Below are positions 15,160 to 23,443 of a stretch of 64,000 nt of DNA, one piece after another; positions within the stretch are counted from its first letter, which is position 1, and each line of letters opens with the position of its first letter. The notes under the pieces are model-generated. The model saw nothing but the letters and a program-made list of their open reading frames with translations. It had not been told where the DNA came from and made no database searches. Origin of the DNA: an uncultured Treponema sp. (lineage in GTDB: Bacteria; Spirochaetota; Spirochaetia; Treponematales; Treponemataceae); contig CAMVHR010000007.1 in NCBI GenBank assembly GCA_947167345.1, positions 1 through 64,000 of the forward strand. The letters are read 5' to 3'. A program made the position numbers and the translations under genes.

Positions 15160-15906
15160 ATGTTAAGCGTATTCTGTCTGGTTCTTTTATTTAGTGCTAT
15201 TTCATTTCCGTCTTTTATGCTGATGCTGACGTATCCATTCAGCCGTAAGGCTGCACTGTTTTGGTCAAATTACATAACAACTAGAACTGATAGGCTTTTT
15301 TTTGCAATCTTAAAGATGTACAGGCATTTTGAGCTTCAGGGGGATAAGGAAAGTCAGAAAAATTTGCCTGAACAGTTTTTGGTAATATCAAATCATCAGA
15401 GTCTTATTGATATTGTTGTGTATCTTCGATATTTTGCAGGAAAGAAAGTTCGATTTGTTGCAAAGGACTCTTTGAATGATGTTCCTATGGTTGGAAAAAT
15501 GCTTCGCAGTCAGCAGCACTGTATGATTCCTCGTCATGGAAGTGCTGCATTGGCAATGAAAACTTTAAAGAGTTTTGGTGAGCGTGTCAGTGCGGATTCT
15601 TCTGTAATTCCTGTAATTTATCCTGAAGGTACAAGGAGTAAGGATGGTAAGCTTGGTAAATTTTATTCTGCTGGATTCAGAAGGTTGGAACAGACGGTGA
15701 ATCTTCCTGTTGCCGTATGTGCGCTCGATGGTGGCTGGAAACTTTCTAACCTTACAAGAATCCTGAGCGGATTTAAAAAAGGGTCATACAAAGTAAAGGT
15801 TTTAAAAGTGTATGATGCTCCTGCGGACAAGGAGCAGGAAAAAAAGATTCTGGAAGAATCTTATGAGCTTATTGACAGACAGCTTGCAGAGTGGCGTAAC
15901 TCTTGA
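15160..15906 (+). CDS. plsC: 1-acyl-sn-glycerol-3-phosphate acyltransferase
   Basis: A 248-residue inner-membrane acyltransferase that adds the second acyl chain to lysophosphatidic acid. Motif I is NHQSLID (78-84, the HX4D catalytic pair), motif III is YPEGTRS (154-160), and an N-terminal hydrophobic segment (about 2-27) anchors it. The length is typical for PlsC. It follows the DinG-like gene by 27 bp but has its own promoter, and the likely transcript begins almost at the ATG. Confidence 0.93.
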   Translation: MLSVFCLVLLFSAISFPSFMLMLTYPFSRKAALFWSNYITTRTDRLFFAILKMYRHFELQGDKESQKNLPEQFLVISNHQSLIDIVVYLRYFAGKKVRFVAKDSLNDVPMVGKMLRSQQHCMIPRHGSAALAMKTLKSFGERVSADSSVIPVIYPEGTRSKDGKLGKFYSAGFRRLEQTVNLPVAVCALDGGWKLSNLTRILSGFKKGSYKVKVLKVYDAPADKEQEKKILEESYELIDRQLAEWRNS

Positions 15907-15932
15907 CAAGCTGAGTTTAAATTGTGTATATT
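15903..15932 (+). promoter_or_regulatory. Promoter of the small zinc-ribbon gene
   Basis: A consensus TTGACA (15903-15908) overlaps the plsC stop codon. An 18-bp spacer and TATATT (15927-15932) follow. The start codon at 15967 has GGAGG upstream. Confidence 0.7.
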
Positions 15933-15966
15933 CTTATAGCAATATCGATATTTATGGAGGTTAGCA

Positions 15967-16140
15967 ATGGCAGGAGCCAGTAAGAACTCTCGTACTACAG
16001 TTGCAACACAGAAGTTTATTCATGAAGCATGTGGTGGTGAAATTATTATGAAGACCCTTTTTGAAAATGGGAAGCTTAAGAACATCGCTGAGTGTCAGAA
16101 GTGTAAGCGCGTAGAACGCAGACCTAAAGATTTTAAATAA
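15967..16140 (+). CDS. Small zinc-ribbon-like protein, 57 residues
   Basis: A 57-residue basic protein with one cysteine in HEACGGEI and a CxxC in ECQKCKR, ending RRPKDFK. This is a compact zinc-ribbon or ribosomal-protein-like pattern, but it is neither L32 nor L33 by motif. It has its own strong TTGACA promoter, a GGAGG ribosome site (TGGAGG seven bases before ATG) and a classic terminator, which strongly supports a real, well-expressed gene. It lies directly before rpsT, so a ribosome-associated role is possible. I recall nothing firm about its function. Confidence 0.85.
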   Translation: MAGASKNSRTTVATQKFIHEACGGEIIMKTLFENGKLKNIAECQKCKRVERRPKDFK

Positions 16141-16175
16141 GTCTTTAAAACATATAGTTTCAATTGCAATTGAAA

Positions 16176-16207
16176 GGGCTTTCATTATGACTGAAAGCTC
16201 TTTTTTT
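16176..16207 (+). terminator. Rho-independent terminator
   Basis: A 9-bp stem (GGGCTTTCA with TGAAAGCTC, one G-U pair) with a 7-nt loop is followed by seven T residues. It ends the small zinc-ribbon transcript before the rpsT promoter. Confidence 0.88.
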
Positions 16208-16244
16208 ATTGCCATAAATAAATGCTATGTAAGCATTTATATAC

Positions 16245-16273
16245 TTGACTATTATTTTTCTATTGTATAGAAT
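16245..16273 (+). promoter_or_regulatory. Promoter of rpsT
   Basis: TTGACT (16245-16250), a 17-bp spacer, and TAGAAT (16268-16273). It sits between the upstream terminator and the S20 gene. Confidence 0.65.
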
Positions 16274-16309
16274 ACATAACAGTTTTTAGTTTTGTTTGGG
16301 GGTAATCCT

Positions 16310-16588
16310 TTGTCAGTAAAGAAAACATCTGCAGAAAAAAGACACGAAGAGAGCGAAGTTCGCCGTCTTCATAATAAAGCAGTTAAGTCTCGCTGCCATA
16401 CAAGTGCGAGAAAATTCGTAGAAGCTGTTCAGAAGAAAGATCAGGCTGTTGCTCAGGAAGCACTTAAAGCCTTGCAGTCTGAACTTGATAACGCATATCG
16501 TAAGGGCGTTATGAAGCGCAATGCAGCTTCTCGCAAGAAGAGTCGTATGGCTAAACTGTACAATGTTACTTTTGCTGCAGCAAAATAA
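16310..16588 (+). CDS. rpsT: Ribosomal protein S20
   Basis: A 92-residue, lysine- and arginine-rich helical protein of the small ribosomal subunit. The N-terminus reads SVKKTSAEKRHEESEVRRLHNKAVKSR, and the C-terminal half has KGVMKRNAASRKKSRM, both typical of S20. The start is taken as TTG at 16310: GGGGG lies 8 nt upstream and the encoded N-terminus then matches the family. An in-frame upstream ATG at 16292 would add six odd residues and lies before the ribosome site. S20 genes use non-ATG starts in several bacteria, where this limits expression. It has its own promoter and terminator. Confidence 0.93.
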   Translation: MSVKKTSAEKRHEESEVRRLHNKAVKSRCHTSARKFVEAVQKKDQAVAQEALKALQSELDNAYRKGVMKRNAASRKKSRMAKLYNVTFAAAK

Positions 16589-16595
16589 TTGAATT

Positions 16596-16634
16596 GGATG
16601 TCGGATCATCCGGCATCCGGGTCTTTTCTTTTCA
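16596..16634 (+). terminator. Terminator after rpsT
   Basis: A strong GC-rich stem (GGATGTCGG with CCGGCATCC, one G-U pair) around a short loop is followed by GGGTCTTTTCTTTTC. The T-tract is interrupted, so some readthrough into the HU gene is likely. This fits the absence of a separate HU promoter. Confidence 0.75.
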
Positions 16635-16655
16635 AGTTTTGCCGAGGTGATGTAT

Positions 16656-16985
16656 ATGGCTGGAAAAAAAATTACAAAATATGATTTGGTTGAAGCTGTA
16701 TATCAGAATACAAAATGTGAAAAGCGTGTTGTTCAGGATGTTGTAGAAAGCCTTCTTATACAGCTCAAACTTGCGTTGAAAGAGGGAAATACTATTGAGC
16801 TTCGCGGTTTTGGAACATTTGAGCCTCGTTTACGAAAGGGTCGTGTAAAGGCAAGAAACCCTAAGACCGGGGAACATCTTTCTGTTGCTCCTCACTATGT
16901 GGCTGCATTCCGTTCGGGACAGGAACTGAAAAAGTCTCTTTGGAATCTTCCATTACAGGGTGACGGAACAGAAACTTCTATATAG
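16656..16985 (+). CDS. hup: HU-family DNA-binding protein
   Basis: A 109-residue histone-like protein that bends and compacts DNA as a dimer. The family pattern is clear: ITKYDLVEAVYQ at the N-terminus, the beta-arm region GFGTFEPRLRKGRVKARNPKTGE, then VAPHYVAAFRSGQELKK. The GFGTF...R.G.NP signature is intact. The ATG at 16656 is chosen because GAGG lies 8 nt before it; GTG 16647 and ATG 16650 are in frame but poorly placed. The C-terminus extends about 15 residues beyond a minimal HU. The Lnt gene follows immediately. Confidence 0.93.
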   Translation: MAGKKITKYDLVEAVYQNTKCEKRVVQDVVESLLIQLKLALKEGNTIELRGFGTFEPRLRKGRVKARNPKTGEHLSVAPHYVAAFRSGQELKKSLWNLPLQGDGTETSI

Positions 16986-16986
16986 C

Positions 16987-18588
16987 ATGACTGTTCTTAC
17001 TCAAATATCTTTAGTTTTGATAGGAACATTTCTGTTTATAAGTGCTCATCCAGGTGTCATATTTAAAAACGGTTTATTTCTGCTTGGTTATATAGCTTTA
17101 GTTCCTATTTTTATTCTTATAAAGAAATCTTCTTTTAAATTGTCGTTTTTGTGGGGATTCCTGTATGGATTTCTCTGTTATTCTTTATTTGCATTTTGGC
17201 TTTTTAATTATTCTCCGTTACTTTTTTTTAGTGCAATTTTGTTTTATTCAGTGGTTTTGAGCTTGCTGTTTGCACTGATCAAAATTTGCTCTAAAGATTC
17301 GCCGTATGAAATGTATATTATGGCACTAATATGGTGTGTATATGAATATGTGCGGACACTTGGAGCTTTAGGTTTTAGTTATGGAATTATAGGATATTCA
17401 CAATGGAAGATTCCTGCTATGCTTTCACTTTCTTCTTTTTGTGGTATATGGGGGGTGTCTCTTGTGTGTTTGTTTTCTTCTGCTTTGATAGCCTCTGTAT
17501 GTGTTGATTATAAATGCATAAAGAAAAATTTCATTCGATATATAATTCCAGCTTCAGTATTGTTCGTTACTTTTGTTGGCCTTTCAATATATTGTTTACT
17601 GGAAAAAGATACTGAATCTAAGACTGTGCGCGTTATGTCTGTACAGAATAATACAGATTCTAATAAAACTGGAATTGATGTCTATAAAAAAGATATTCGA
17701 ACATTGGCTTCCATTACAGATGCGAAACTTAATTCCTTTGAAGACGTTGATTTTGTTTTATGGCCTGAAACTGCGGTTGTTCCTCCTATAATATATTATT
17801 ATTACAATAGAATAGATCATGAACGCTTTAATATCATTGTTGACACTTTAGATTTGATTGCAAGAAGAAATGCCTGTTTTGTAATTGGTAATCAGCATAG
17901 TGAAAAAAATTCTGATGGAGTTTTTTCCGATTATAATGCAGCTCTTGTTTTTGATGGTAAAACTCAGAATATAATACCTCCTTGTCCCGATATCTATAAA
18001 AAAATTCGGTTGGTTCCATTTGCAGAGTATATTCCAGTAAAGTTTCTTCGAAAGCTTTCTCTTACTGAAAGTGAATGGCAGGCTGGAAGAAATTATACTG
18101 TTTTTACAAAAAGGAATTTGTGTTTTTGTACGCCTATATGTTTTGAAGATACATTTGGAAATTTGTGCAGAAAATTTGTAAATAACGGAGCTGAATGCTT
18201 TTTTGATTTGTCCAATGATTCTTGGTCACGGAGTGCTGTCAGTCAGCGACAGCATCTGGCTATGTCTGTTTTTAGAAGTGCGGAAAATCATATTCCTTCT
18301 GTAAGGAGTTCAGGGAACGGCATTTCATGCTATGTTACGGCTCATGGCAGAATTGCTCCTGACATGATAAAAGAATTTTCTAAAGATGCTGCTGTATATT
18401 CTGTATCTGTGCCTGTGAATGAGAATCCATCTGTGTATACAGTTTGTGGAGACTGGCTTCCTGTTTGTGAAATCTGCATTCTAATATGGCTTTGTATTTC
18501 CAGACTGCTTAAAAGCTTGTTGAAAAGAAAGTCAAAAAGCGATAGAATTAATATATGGCAAAAGAAAAAACAAATGTTACGGAATTAG
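16987..18588 (+). CDS. lnt: Apolipoprotein N-acyltransferase (first copy)
   Basis: A 533-residue inner-membrane enzyme that adds the third acyl chain to lipoproteins. The N-terminal 210 residues hold about six membrane segments, and a nitrilase-like domain follows with the catalytic triad: Glu in LWPETA (about 261), Lys in YKKIRLVPFAEY (about 339) and Cys in TPICFEDTF (about 385). The ATG at 16987 follows the HU stop by one base; a GTG at 16960 is also in frame. The 3' end overlaps the bactofilin gene by 34 bp. A second Lnt is encoded at 31657-33465. Confidence 0.92.
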   Translation: MTVLTQISLVLIGTFLFISAHPGVIFKNGLFLLGYIALVPIFILIKKSSFKLSFLWGFLYGFLCYSLFAFWLFNYSPLLFFSAILFYSVVLSLLFALIKICSKDSPYEMYIMALIWCVYEYVRTLGALGFSYGIIGYSQWKIPAMLSLSSFCGIWGVSLVCLFSSALIASVCVDYKCIKKNFIRYIIPASVLFVTFVGLSIYCLLEKDTESKTVRVMSVQNNTDSNKTGIDVYKKDIRTLASITDAKLNSFEDVDFVLWPETAVVPPIIYYYYNRIDHERFNIIVDTLDLIARRNACFVIGNQHSEKNSDGVFSDYNAALVFDGKTQNIIPPCPDIYKKIRLVPFAEYIPVKFLRKLSLTESEWQAGRNYTVFTKRNLCFCTPICFEDTFGNLCRKFVNNGAECFFDLSNDSWSRSAVSQRQHLAMSVFRSAENHIPSVRSSGNGISCYVTAHGRIAPDMIKEFSKDAAVYSVSVPVNENPSVYTVCGDWLPVCEICILIWLCISRLLKSLLKRKSKSDRINIWQKKKQMLRN

Positions 18589-18968
18589 GATCTGAAACTA
18601 GATTTGATGGAAAATTGACTTTTTCTGATAATGTAATTATCAGCGGTAAATTTTGCGGTTCCATAAAAGCATCAGGTAACTTGGAAATAAGTGAAACGGC
18701 TGACTGTACTGTGGACAGAATGGTTGCAAAATCTGTAGTTATTTCTGGTAATGTTAATGGTGATATCGAAGGTCAGGAACGTGTTGAGCTTTGCAAAGGT
18801 AGTGTTGTAAAAGGAAACATAAAAACTTCTAATATACGAATTGCTGATAATGTTGAGTTTGAAGGTGAGGTTGAAATGCTGGAAGGCATGCCTTCTGTTG
18901 ATTTGTTTTCTGTAGCTTCATCTGAATACAAAAGGGCTCTTCATCAGAAAACAGGAAACATTCATTAA
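18555..18968 (+). CDS. Bactofilin
   Basis: A 137-residue polymer-forming cytoskeletal protein. The core is a right-handed beta helix with short repeating hydrophobic-glycine strands (RFDGKLTFSDNVIISGKFCGSIKASGNLEIS, VVISGNVNGDIEGQERVEL, VVKGNIKT). Bactofilins assemble without nucleotides and often influence cell shape and peptidoglycan placement, and in spirochaetes helical form. It overlaps the end of lnt, so both are likely co-expressed. Confidence 0.93.
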   Translation: MAKEKTNVTELGSETRFDGKLTFSDNVIISGKFCGSIKASGNLEISETADCTVDRMVAKSVVISGNVNGDIEGQERVELCKGSVVKGNIKTSNIRIADNVEFEGEVEMLEGMPSVDLFSVASSEYKRALHQKTGNIH

Positions 18969-19030
18969 AATATTTTTTCTGTTCATGGAAAAAGTTCCTT
19001 TTATTTGTGGGCAGAAAAATTGTTTATACC

Positions 19031-19060
19031 TTGACAAAATATTTTCTTTGTGGTTAATAT
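19031..19060 (+). promoter_or_regulatory. Promoter of rho
   Basis: TTGACA (19031-19036), an 18-bp spacer and TAATAT (19055-19060). It gives an untranslated leader of about 150 nt before rho. A second TTGACA at 19126 lacks a convincing -10. The long leader could serve rho autoregulation; no clear stem was identified. Confidence 0.55.
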
Positions 19061-19219
19061 AAAATAAGTATTGAACGTTTTGAGAGTATCTCAGATTCTT
19101 AATTCTACTTGGAAACTTTTTAATCTTGACAATTTATACAATATACATCTGAAATTAATGTACTATGTTTATTTATATTCTTATAAAATCACTTTTTAGA
19201 AAACTTAAAGGATGAGACT

Positions 19220-21016
19220 ATGGAACTTGAAACTTCTGAACAGGAAATGACATCGGAAGAACAGACTGCTTTTGTTGCAGAAGGCAGTGATGAAGAAAAG
19301 GCTAGTAAAACCCCGCAAAAACCAAAACGCAGAAGAATACTAAGAAAGGTACAGGAAAACACTGAAGAGATAAGTTCTGAAACAACCGTGCAGGAATCTG
19401 TTTCTGAAGATGGTCTGCAGAACTCTTTATTTGAAAATACAGATCAAGTTTCAGAAACAGAATCAACTTCTGCCGCTTCTGAACAGTCTGCTTCTAGTTC
19501 TGCAAGTCAGTCGGCAGGAACGCAGTCTTCTACTTCGTATCAGCAAAAACATTGGGAAAATAGAAAATATAATAACGGACAGGGAAGTTATAATAATGGT
19601 CGTTATAATAACAGACGTTTCTATAATAATAGCGGAAACGGACGCTTTTATAATAACGAAAAAAATATGCAGTCTCGGCTAGAGGCTGTAGAAGCTGCTC
19701 AAAGAATCGAGAATCCTGAGGAATACGAATCAAAACCACGTCTTTTAATCAATGAACTTACAAAAAAAGGTATGCATGAACTTAGGGAGCTCGGTACTCA
19801 ATACGGAATGTCCGCTGATGACCTTGCTCCTATGAAAAAGCAGGATTTGATTTTTTCAGTATTAAAGGCTCATACAGATCACGGTGGAATTATTTTTGCC
19901 AGCGGAGCTCTGGAAATTCTTCCAGATGGATATGGATTTCTTAGAAGTCCTCAGAATTCTTATCTTCCAGGACCTGATGATATTTACATATCTCCAAGCC
20001 AGATACGTTTGTTTAATTTAAAAACTGGTGATACTATTTACGGACAAATCAGAAGTCCTAAAGAGGGTGAAAGATTTTTTGCATTACTGCGTATTGAAAC
20101 TGTTAATTTTGAAGACCCCCGTGCAGCACAGACTAGAATTCCGTTTGAAAACCTTACTCCTTTGTATCCTAAAGAAAAGTTCCGTCTTGAAACAATTTCT
20201 ACAGAACTTTCAACAAGAATTACAGATTTGTTTATCCCGATTGGCAAAGGTCAGCGTCTTTTGATTGTTGCTCCTCCAAAGGCCGGTAAGACAATTCTTA
20301 TGCAGAAGATTGCAAATGCCATAAAGAAAAATAATCCTGAAGTATACATAATCGTTCTTTTAATCGATGAGCGTCCAGAAGAAGTTACTGAAATGGAACG
20401 TTCTATCGAAGCTGAGGTCATTTCTTCCACATTTGATGAACAGGCAACCCGCCATGTTCAGGTTGCAGAAATGGTTTTGGAAAAGGCAAAGCGTCTTGTT
20501 GAGCATAAAAAAGATGTCGTTATCTTTCTTGATTCTATTACCCGACTTGCACGTGCTTATAACCAGACTGTTCCTACATCCGGTAAAGTCCTTTCCGGTG
20601 GTGTTGATTCCAATGCCCTTCATAAGCCTAAGCGATTCTTTGGTGCTGCTCGAAATGTAGAAGAGGGTGGTTCTCTTACAATTATTTCAACGTCGCTCAT
20701 TGAAACTGGAAGCCGCATGGATGAAGTTATTTTTGAAGAGTTCAAAGGTACTGGTAATAGTGAAATTGACCTTGACAGAAAGCTTGCTGAAAAACGTCTG
20801 TTTCCTGCAATCAATATTAAGAAAAGTGGTACTCGAAAAGAAGAAATTCTTCTTACAGAAAATGAATTGCAGAAGATGTGGGTTTTGAGAAAAGTTCTGA
20901 ACGACATGGAAGATGATGCTATGCTTGAATTCATTATGGATAAGATGAGAAAGACAAAAGACAATGAGGCTTTCCTTAATGCCATGAATCCAGGTGCTGC
21001 AGCTATTGACAGTTAA
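19220..21016 (+). CDS. rho: Transcription termination factor Rho with long low-complexity N-terminus
   Basis: A 598-residue hexameric RNA helicase that terminates transcription. The core is canonical: [28 protein letters not shown] (N-terminal Rho domain), the RNA-binding cold-shock-like fold with [11 protein letters not shown], Walker A APPKAGKT (351-358), [13 protein letters not shown], and the Q/R-loop [11 protein letters not shown]. Ahead of it lie about 160 extra residues: an acidic Ser/Glu-rich stretch with a basic PKRRRILRK patch, then an Asn/Gly/Tyr/Arg-rich block (about 108-149) with repeated YNNGRYNN units. Such insertions add RNA binding or phase separation in other Rho proteins. 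A 150-nt leader precedes the gene. Confidence 0.97.
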   Translation: MELETSEQEMTSEEQTAFVAEGSDEEKASKTPQKPKRRRILRKVQENTEEISSETTVQESVSEDGLQNSLFENTDQVSETESTSAASEQSASSSASQSAGTQSSTSYQQKHWENRKYNNGQGSYNNGRYNNRRFYNNSGNGRFYNNEKNMQSRLEAVEAAQRIENPEEYESKPRLLINELTKKGMHELRELGTQYGMSADDLAPMKKQDLIFSVLKAHTDHGGIIFASGALEILPDGYGFLRSPQNSYLPGPDDIYISPSQIRLFNLKTGDTIYGQIRSPKEGERFFALLRIETVNFEDPRAAQTRIPFENLTPLYPKEKFRLETISTELSTRITDLFIPIGKGQRLLIVAPPKAGKTILMQKIANAIKKNNPEVYIIVLLIDERPEEVTEMERSIEAEVISSTFDEQATRHVQVAEMVLEKAKRLVEHKKDVVIFLDSITRLARAYNQTVPTSGKVLSGGVDSNALHKPKRFFGAARNVEEGGSLTIISTSLIETGSRMDEVIFEEFKGTGNSEIDLDRKLAEKRLFPAINIKKSGTRKEEILLTENELQKMWVLRKVLNDMEDDAMLEFIMDKMRKTKDNEAFLNAMNPGAAAIDS

Positions 21017-21035
21017 TTCTCGAATTTGATATAAT
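21006..21035 (+). promoter_or_regulatory. Strong promoter of rpmE at the rho stop codon
   Basis: TTGACA (21006-21011) lies in the last codons of rho. An 18-bp spacer leads to an extended -10, TGATATAAT, with TATAAT at 21030-21035. It is close to full consensus. Confidence 0.75.
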
Positions 21036-21106
21036 AAATAAAATTATCTTGTGATATTGATTTGATAGTTTTCTTCAATATCGGGCAAGGCACAGGAGTT
21101 ATCGGT

Positions 21107-21322
21107 ATGAAAAGTGGAATTCATCCAGAGTACAATTTGACAAAAATTACTTGCGTTTGCGGTAATGTTATTGAAACACGTTCAACAGTAAAAGATATTC
21201 ATGTTGAAATTTGTTCTGCATGCCATCCTTTCTATACAGGAAAGCAGAAGCTTGTTGATACTGCTGGTCGTATTGATCGCTTTAACAAACGTTATGGTGT
21301 GAATAAGGCTGAATCAAAGTAA
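21107..21322 (+). CDS. rpmE: Ribosomal protein L31, zinc-binding form
   Basis: A 71-residue large-subunit protein. [28 protein letters not shown], the [14 protein letters not shown] motif, and [10 protein letters not shown] are all typical of L31. The cysteines in TCVCG and CSAC give the zinc-binding (C+) form rather than the zinc-free paralogue. The ATG at 21107 is used because AGGAG lies 7 nt upstream. It has its own promoter at the end of rho and a strong terminator. Confidence 0.96.
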   Translation: MKSGIHPEYNLTKITCVCGNVIETRSTVKDIHVEICSACHPFYTGKQKLVDTAGRIDRFNKRYGVNKAESK

Positions 21323-21342
21323 GTTTTTTCATACTTATGAAG

Positions 21343-21375
21343 ACGACTGTTCGGTTTCGGACAGTCGTTTTTTTA
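21343..21375 (+). terminator. Terminator after rpmE
   Basis: An 11-bp stem (ACGACTGTTCG with CGGACAGTCGT, one G-U pair) closes a 4-nt loop and is followed by seven T residues. Confidence 0.9.
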
Positions 21376-21404
21376 TTTAAACTATTTTTTACGAATCCGA
21401 TAAT
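21376..21404 (+). promoter_or_regulatory. Promoter of rlpA, apparently leaderless
   Basis: TTTAAA (21376-21381), a 17-bp spacer, and GATAAT (21399-21404). The expected start of transcription falls on the A of the ATG at 21411. No Shine-Dalgarno sequence is present. Confidence 0.45.
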
Positions 21405-21410
21405 AAAAGC

Positions 21411-22163
21411 ATGAAAGCTACAAAATTATTTTTAATGCTTGGTTTATTAGGAATCGCATCTGTTGCATTTGCAGATGAGTTGTATAAAACAAATGTTGTC
21501 GCTTCTTATTATGCCGACAAGTTTAACGGCCGCCGAACTGCAAGTGGAGAGATTTTTAATATGTATGGCTTTACTGCTGCACATAAAACACTTCCGTTTG
21601 GTACTATTCTTAAGGTTACAAATCTTGAGAATGGAAAAACTGTTAATGTCCGTGTAAATGACAGAGGTCCTTTTGTTCAGGGACGTGAACTTGATGTTTC
21701 TAAGGCTGCTGCTCAGCAGTTGGAAATGACAGGTACTGGCACAGCCAGAGTTTCTATTGAAATTGTTGATTCAATGGAAAATGTAAGTGATGATACTGTG
21801 GCAGATATCGCTCCTGCAAAGTCAGGTTCTGCAAATCCTGCTCCAACAACAGTAGCTCTTCCTACTGCCAATTCTGTAAATTCTACACCAATTGCAGAAG
21901 CTCCTGTTGAAGCGGAAATTGAAAGGTGGGATATTCAGCTTGGAGCTTTTTCTGATCAGGGAAATGCAAAGGTAATGGCTCACCGTCTCGTACAGGCTGG
22001 CTTTAAGAATGTTGCCTATCAGAAAGTGGGGAACATTACAAGAGTTGTATTAAGAGATATTGCAAGCGAAGATATTGAAAAAATTGCAACAGAACTGGAC
22101 AAGAATGGATTTACTAACTATCTCGTAAGAGAAAGAAAGAATGTCGTTTCAAATGTTGAATAA
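21411..22163 (+). CDS. rlpA: RlpA-like protein with SPOR domain
   Basis: A 250-residue exported protein: signal peptide (residues 1-21, ending VAFA), a double-psi beta-barrel (about 26-118) with [26 protein letters not shown], and [20 protein letters not shown], a Pro/Ala/Thr/Ser linker, and a C-terminal SPOR domain (about 170-245) that binds denuded septal peptidoglycan. RlpA acts as a lytic transglycosylase in some species. There is no lipobox, so it is periplasmic rather than a lipoprotein. The -10 is placed so that the mRNA may begin at the start codon. Confidence 0.93.
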   Translation: MKATKLFLMLGLLGIASVAFADELYKTNVVASYYADKFNGRRTASGEIFNMYGFTAAHKTLPFGTILKVTNLENGKTVNVRVNDRGPFVQGRELDVSKAAAQQLEMTGTGTARVSIEIVDSMENVSDDTVADIAPAKSGSANPAPTTVALPTANSVNSTPIAEAPVEAEIERWDIQLGAFSDQGNAKVMAHRLVQAGFKNVAYQKVGNITRVVLRDIASEDIEKIATELDKNGFTNYLVRERKNVVSNVE

Positions 22164-22191
22164 ACCAAGAAAATAAAGCATTTAATAAGAT

Positions 22192-22221
22192 GCCCTGCAA
22201 CTTTTGTTGCAGGGCTTTTTT
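22192..22221 (+). terminator. Terminator after rlpA
   Basis: A perfect 10-bp stem, GCCCTGCAAC with GTTGCAGGGC, with a TTTT loop and six T residues. It sits between convergent genes, and its last T is the edge of the facing gene's stop codon. Confidence 0.9.
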
Positions 22222-23366
22222 CATAATGCCTGTATTTTCCATGCTCGATGAATTTTATTATTTCTGTAATCTTCAGGTATTGTTTCTTGTGTAATGTCCT
22301 GTACTTTGTATTTAGGAGTACCGTCTTCATTTAAAGGCAGTTTTTGTTCTTCAAATTTAAGACGCCTGCTGTTTGTTGAAAAATAAAGAATGCCGCCTGT
22401 ATTTAATATTCCAAGACATTTTGAGACAAGTGAATCCCAGTCCCTGTTTATATCAAGTGTTGTATCAGTTCTTTTTGAATTACTGAATGTTGGAGGATCG
22501 AGAATGATTATGTCATATCTGTTTGTACCATCCTTATTTGCAACTTCTGCATTTTTTTGATTTAGAAATCCCACAACATCCTGCCGCACAAAACTGTATT
22601 TATATGTATCAAGTATGTTAAATTCATTCATTTCAAGATTGCTTTTTGCCCATTCAAGATAAGTCTTGCTCATGTCTACGCTTTCAATTCTGCGAGCCTT
22701 ACCTTCCGCTGCATATACTGTAAAACTGCCCGTATAGCAGAAAAGATTTAGAACTGATTTTTTTTCACATGAAGCCCTTATGATTGCTCTCAGAGGGCGG
22801 TGATCCAGAAATAGACCTGTGTCAATGTAATCCGTAAGGTTTACCTTGAACAGCTGCCCTTGTTCCTGCACAGTGCCTGAAATATGATGTTCCGTTTGTA
22901 TCTTTTCGTATTGTTCTGTTCTTCCTTCTTCAGAACCAGATAGTTTTTTTCTGGTTTTTATAATGACATGAGAAGTGTCTATGCCTATGGTTTCTGCGGC
23001 AGATTCTGCCATTGCTTTCAGCCAAAGCTCTTCTTCATGCTCATCTTTTTCATAGGGGCGTTCATATAAGTACAAATGAAGAAAAGAGCGTTGCAATTCA
23101 TCCTGTATGTAGCTCTGGGCTTCCGGGATATTTTTGCTTATTGCTTCGTTTGCTTTGTCGAGCAGTCTGTTACTTTGAAATTTCGTGAAAATTTCTTCTG
23201 GAAGAAATGTATATAGGTCCAATGCCAATGGAATTTCAGGAATGTCCCTGTCATACAGTCGATAACAGGTTACTTTGTTTTTACGTGCCCATTTTTTTAG
23301 TGACTTATAGTTTTTTGCAATTCTGTTGCTGAATAAGTTTGCCTGATAATGTGTTTTATCTTCCAT
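22221..23366 (-). CDS. Class I SAM-dependent RNA methyltransferase, RlmK/RlmL-C-like
   Basis: A 381-residue protein resembling the RlmK half of RlmL/RlmK (23S rRNA m7G2069 methyltransferase). The N-terminus has HYQANLFSNRIAKNYKSLKKWA and CYRLYDRDIPEIPLALD, a typical RlmK opening. The SAM-binding part has VLNLFCYTGSFTVYAA, DMSKTYLEWAKSN and the catalytic-type DPPTFSNSKR. It lacks the THUMP-RlmL N-terminal module, so it stands alone. ATG 23366 is preferred to 23384 because the -10 of its promoter lies between them. Exact target base is inferred from family only. Confidence 0.87.
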   Translation of the reverse strand: MEDKTHYQANLFSNRIAKNYKSLKKWARKNKVTCYRLYDRDIPEIPLALDLYTFLPEEIFTKFQSNRLLDKANEAISKNIPEAQSYIQDELQRSFLHLYLYERPYEKDEHEEELWLKAMAESAAETIGIDTSHVIIKTRKKLSGSEEGRTEQYEKIQTEHHISGTVQEQGQLFKVNLTDYIDTGLFLDHRPLRAIIRASCEKKSVLNLFCYTGSFTVYAAEGKARRIESVDMSKTYLEWAKSNLEMNEFNILDTYKYSFVRQDVVGFLNQKNAEVANKDGTNRYDIIILDPPTFSNSKRTDTTLDINRDWDSLVSKCLGILNTGGILYFSTNSRRLKFEEQKLPLNEDGTPKYKVQDITQETIPEDYRNNKIHRAWKIQAL

Positions 23367-23375
23367 GATAATTCT

Positions 23376-23404
23376 ACTATACATTATTTTATAAAAATAG
23401 TAAA
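23376..23404 (-). promoter_or_regulatory. Promoter of the RlmK-like gene, near-leaderless
   Basis: On the minus strand TTTACT (23404-23399), a 17-bp spacer, then TATAGT (23381-23376). Transcription should start near 23369, three bases before the ATG at 23366. No ribosome site is present. Confidence 0.5.
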
Positions 23405-23443
23405 ATATAATTCATTTCTTATTATATACATTAGGATTCGTAC

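Noticed and set aside
18969-19219. A small RNA or riboswitch in the rho leader
   Set aside because: No strong stem or known riboswitch pattern was seen; only promoters and AT-rich sequence.
20620-20985. A minus-strand open frame of about 120 codons inside rho
   Set aside because: It lies opposite the most conserved part of rho and has no independent support.
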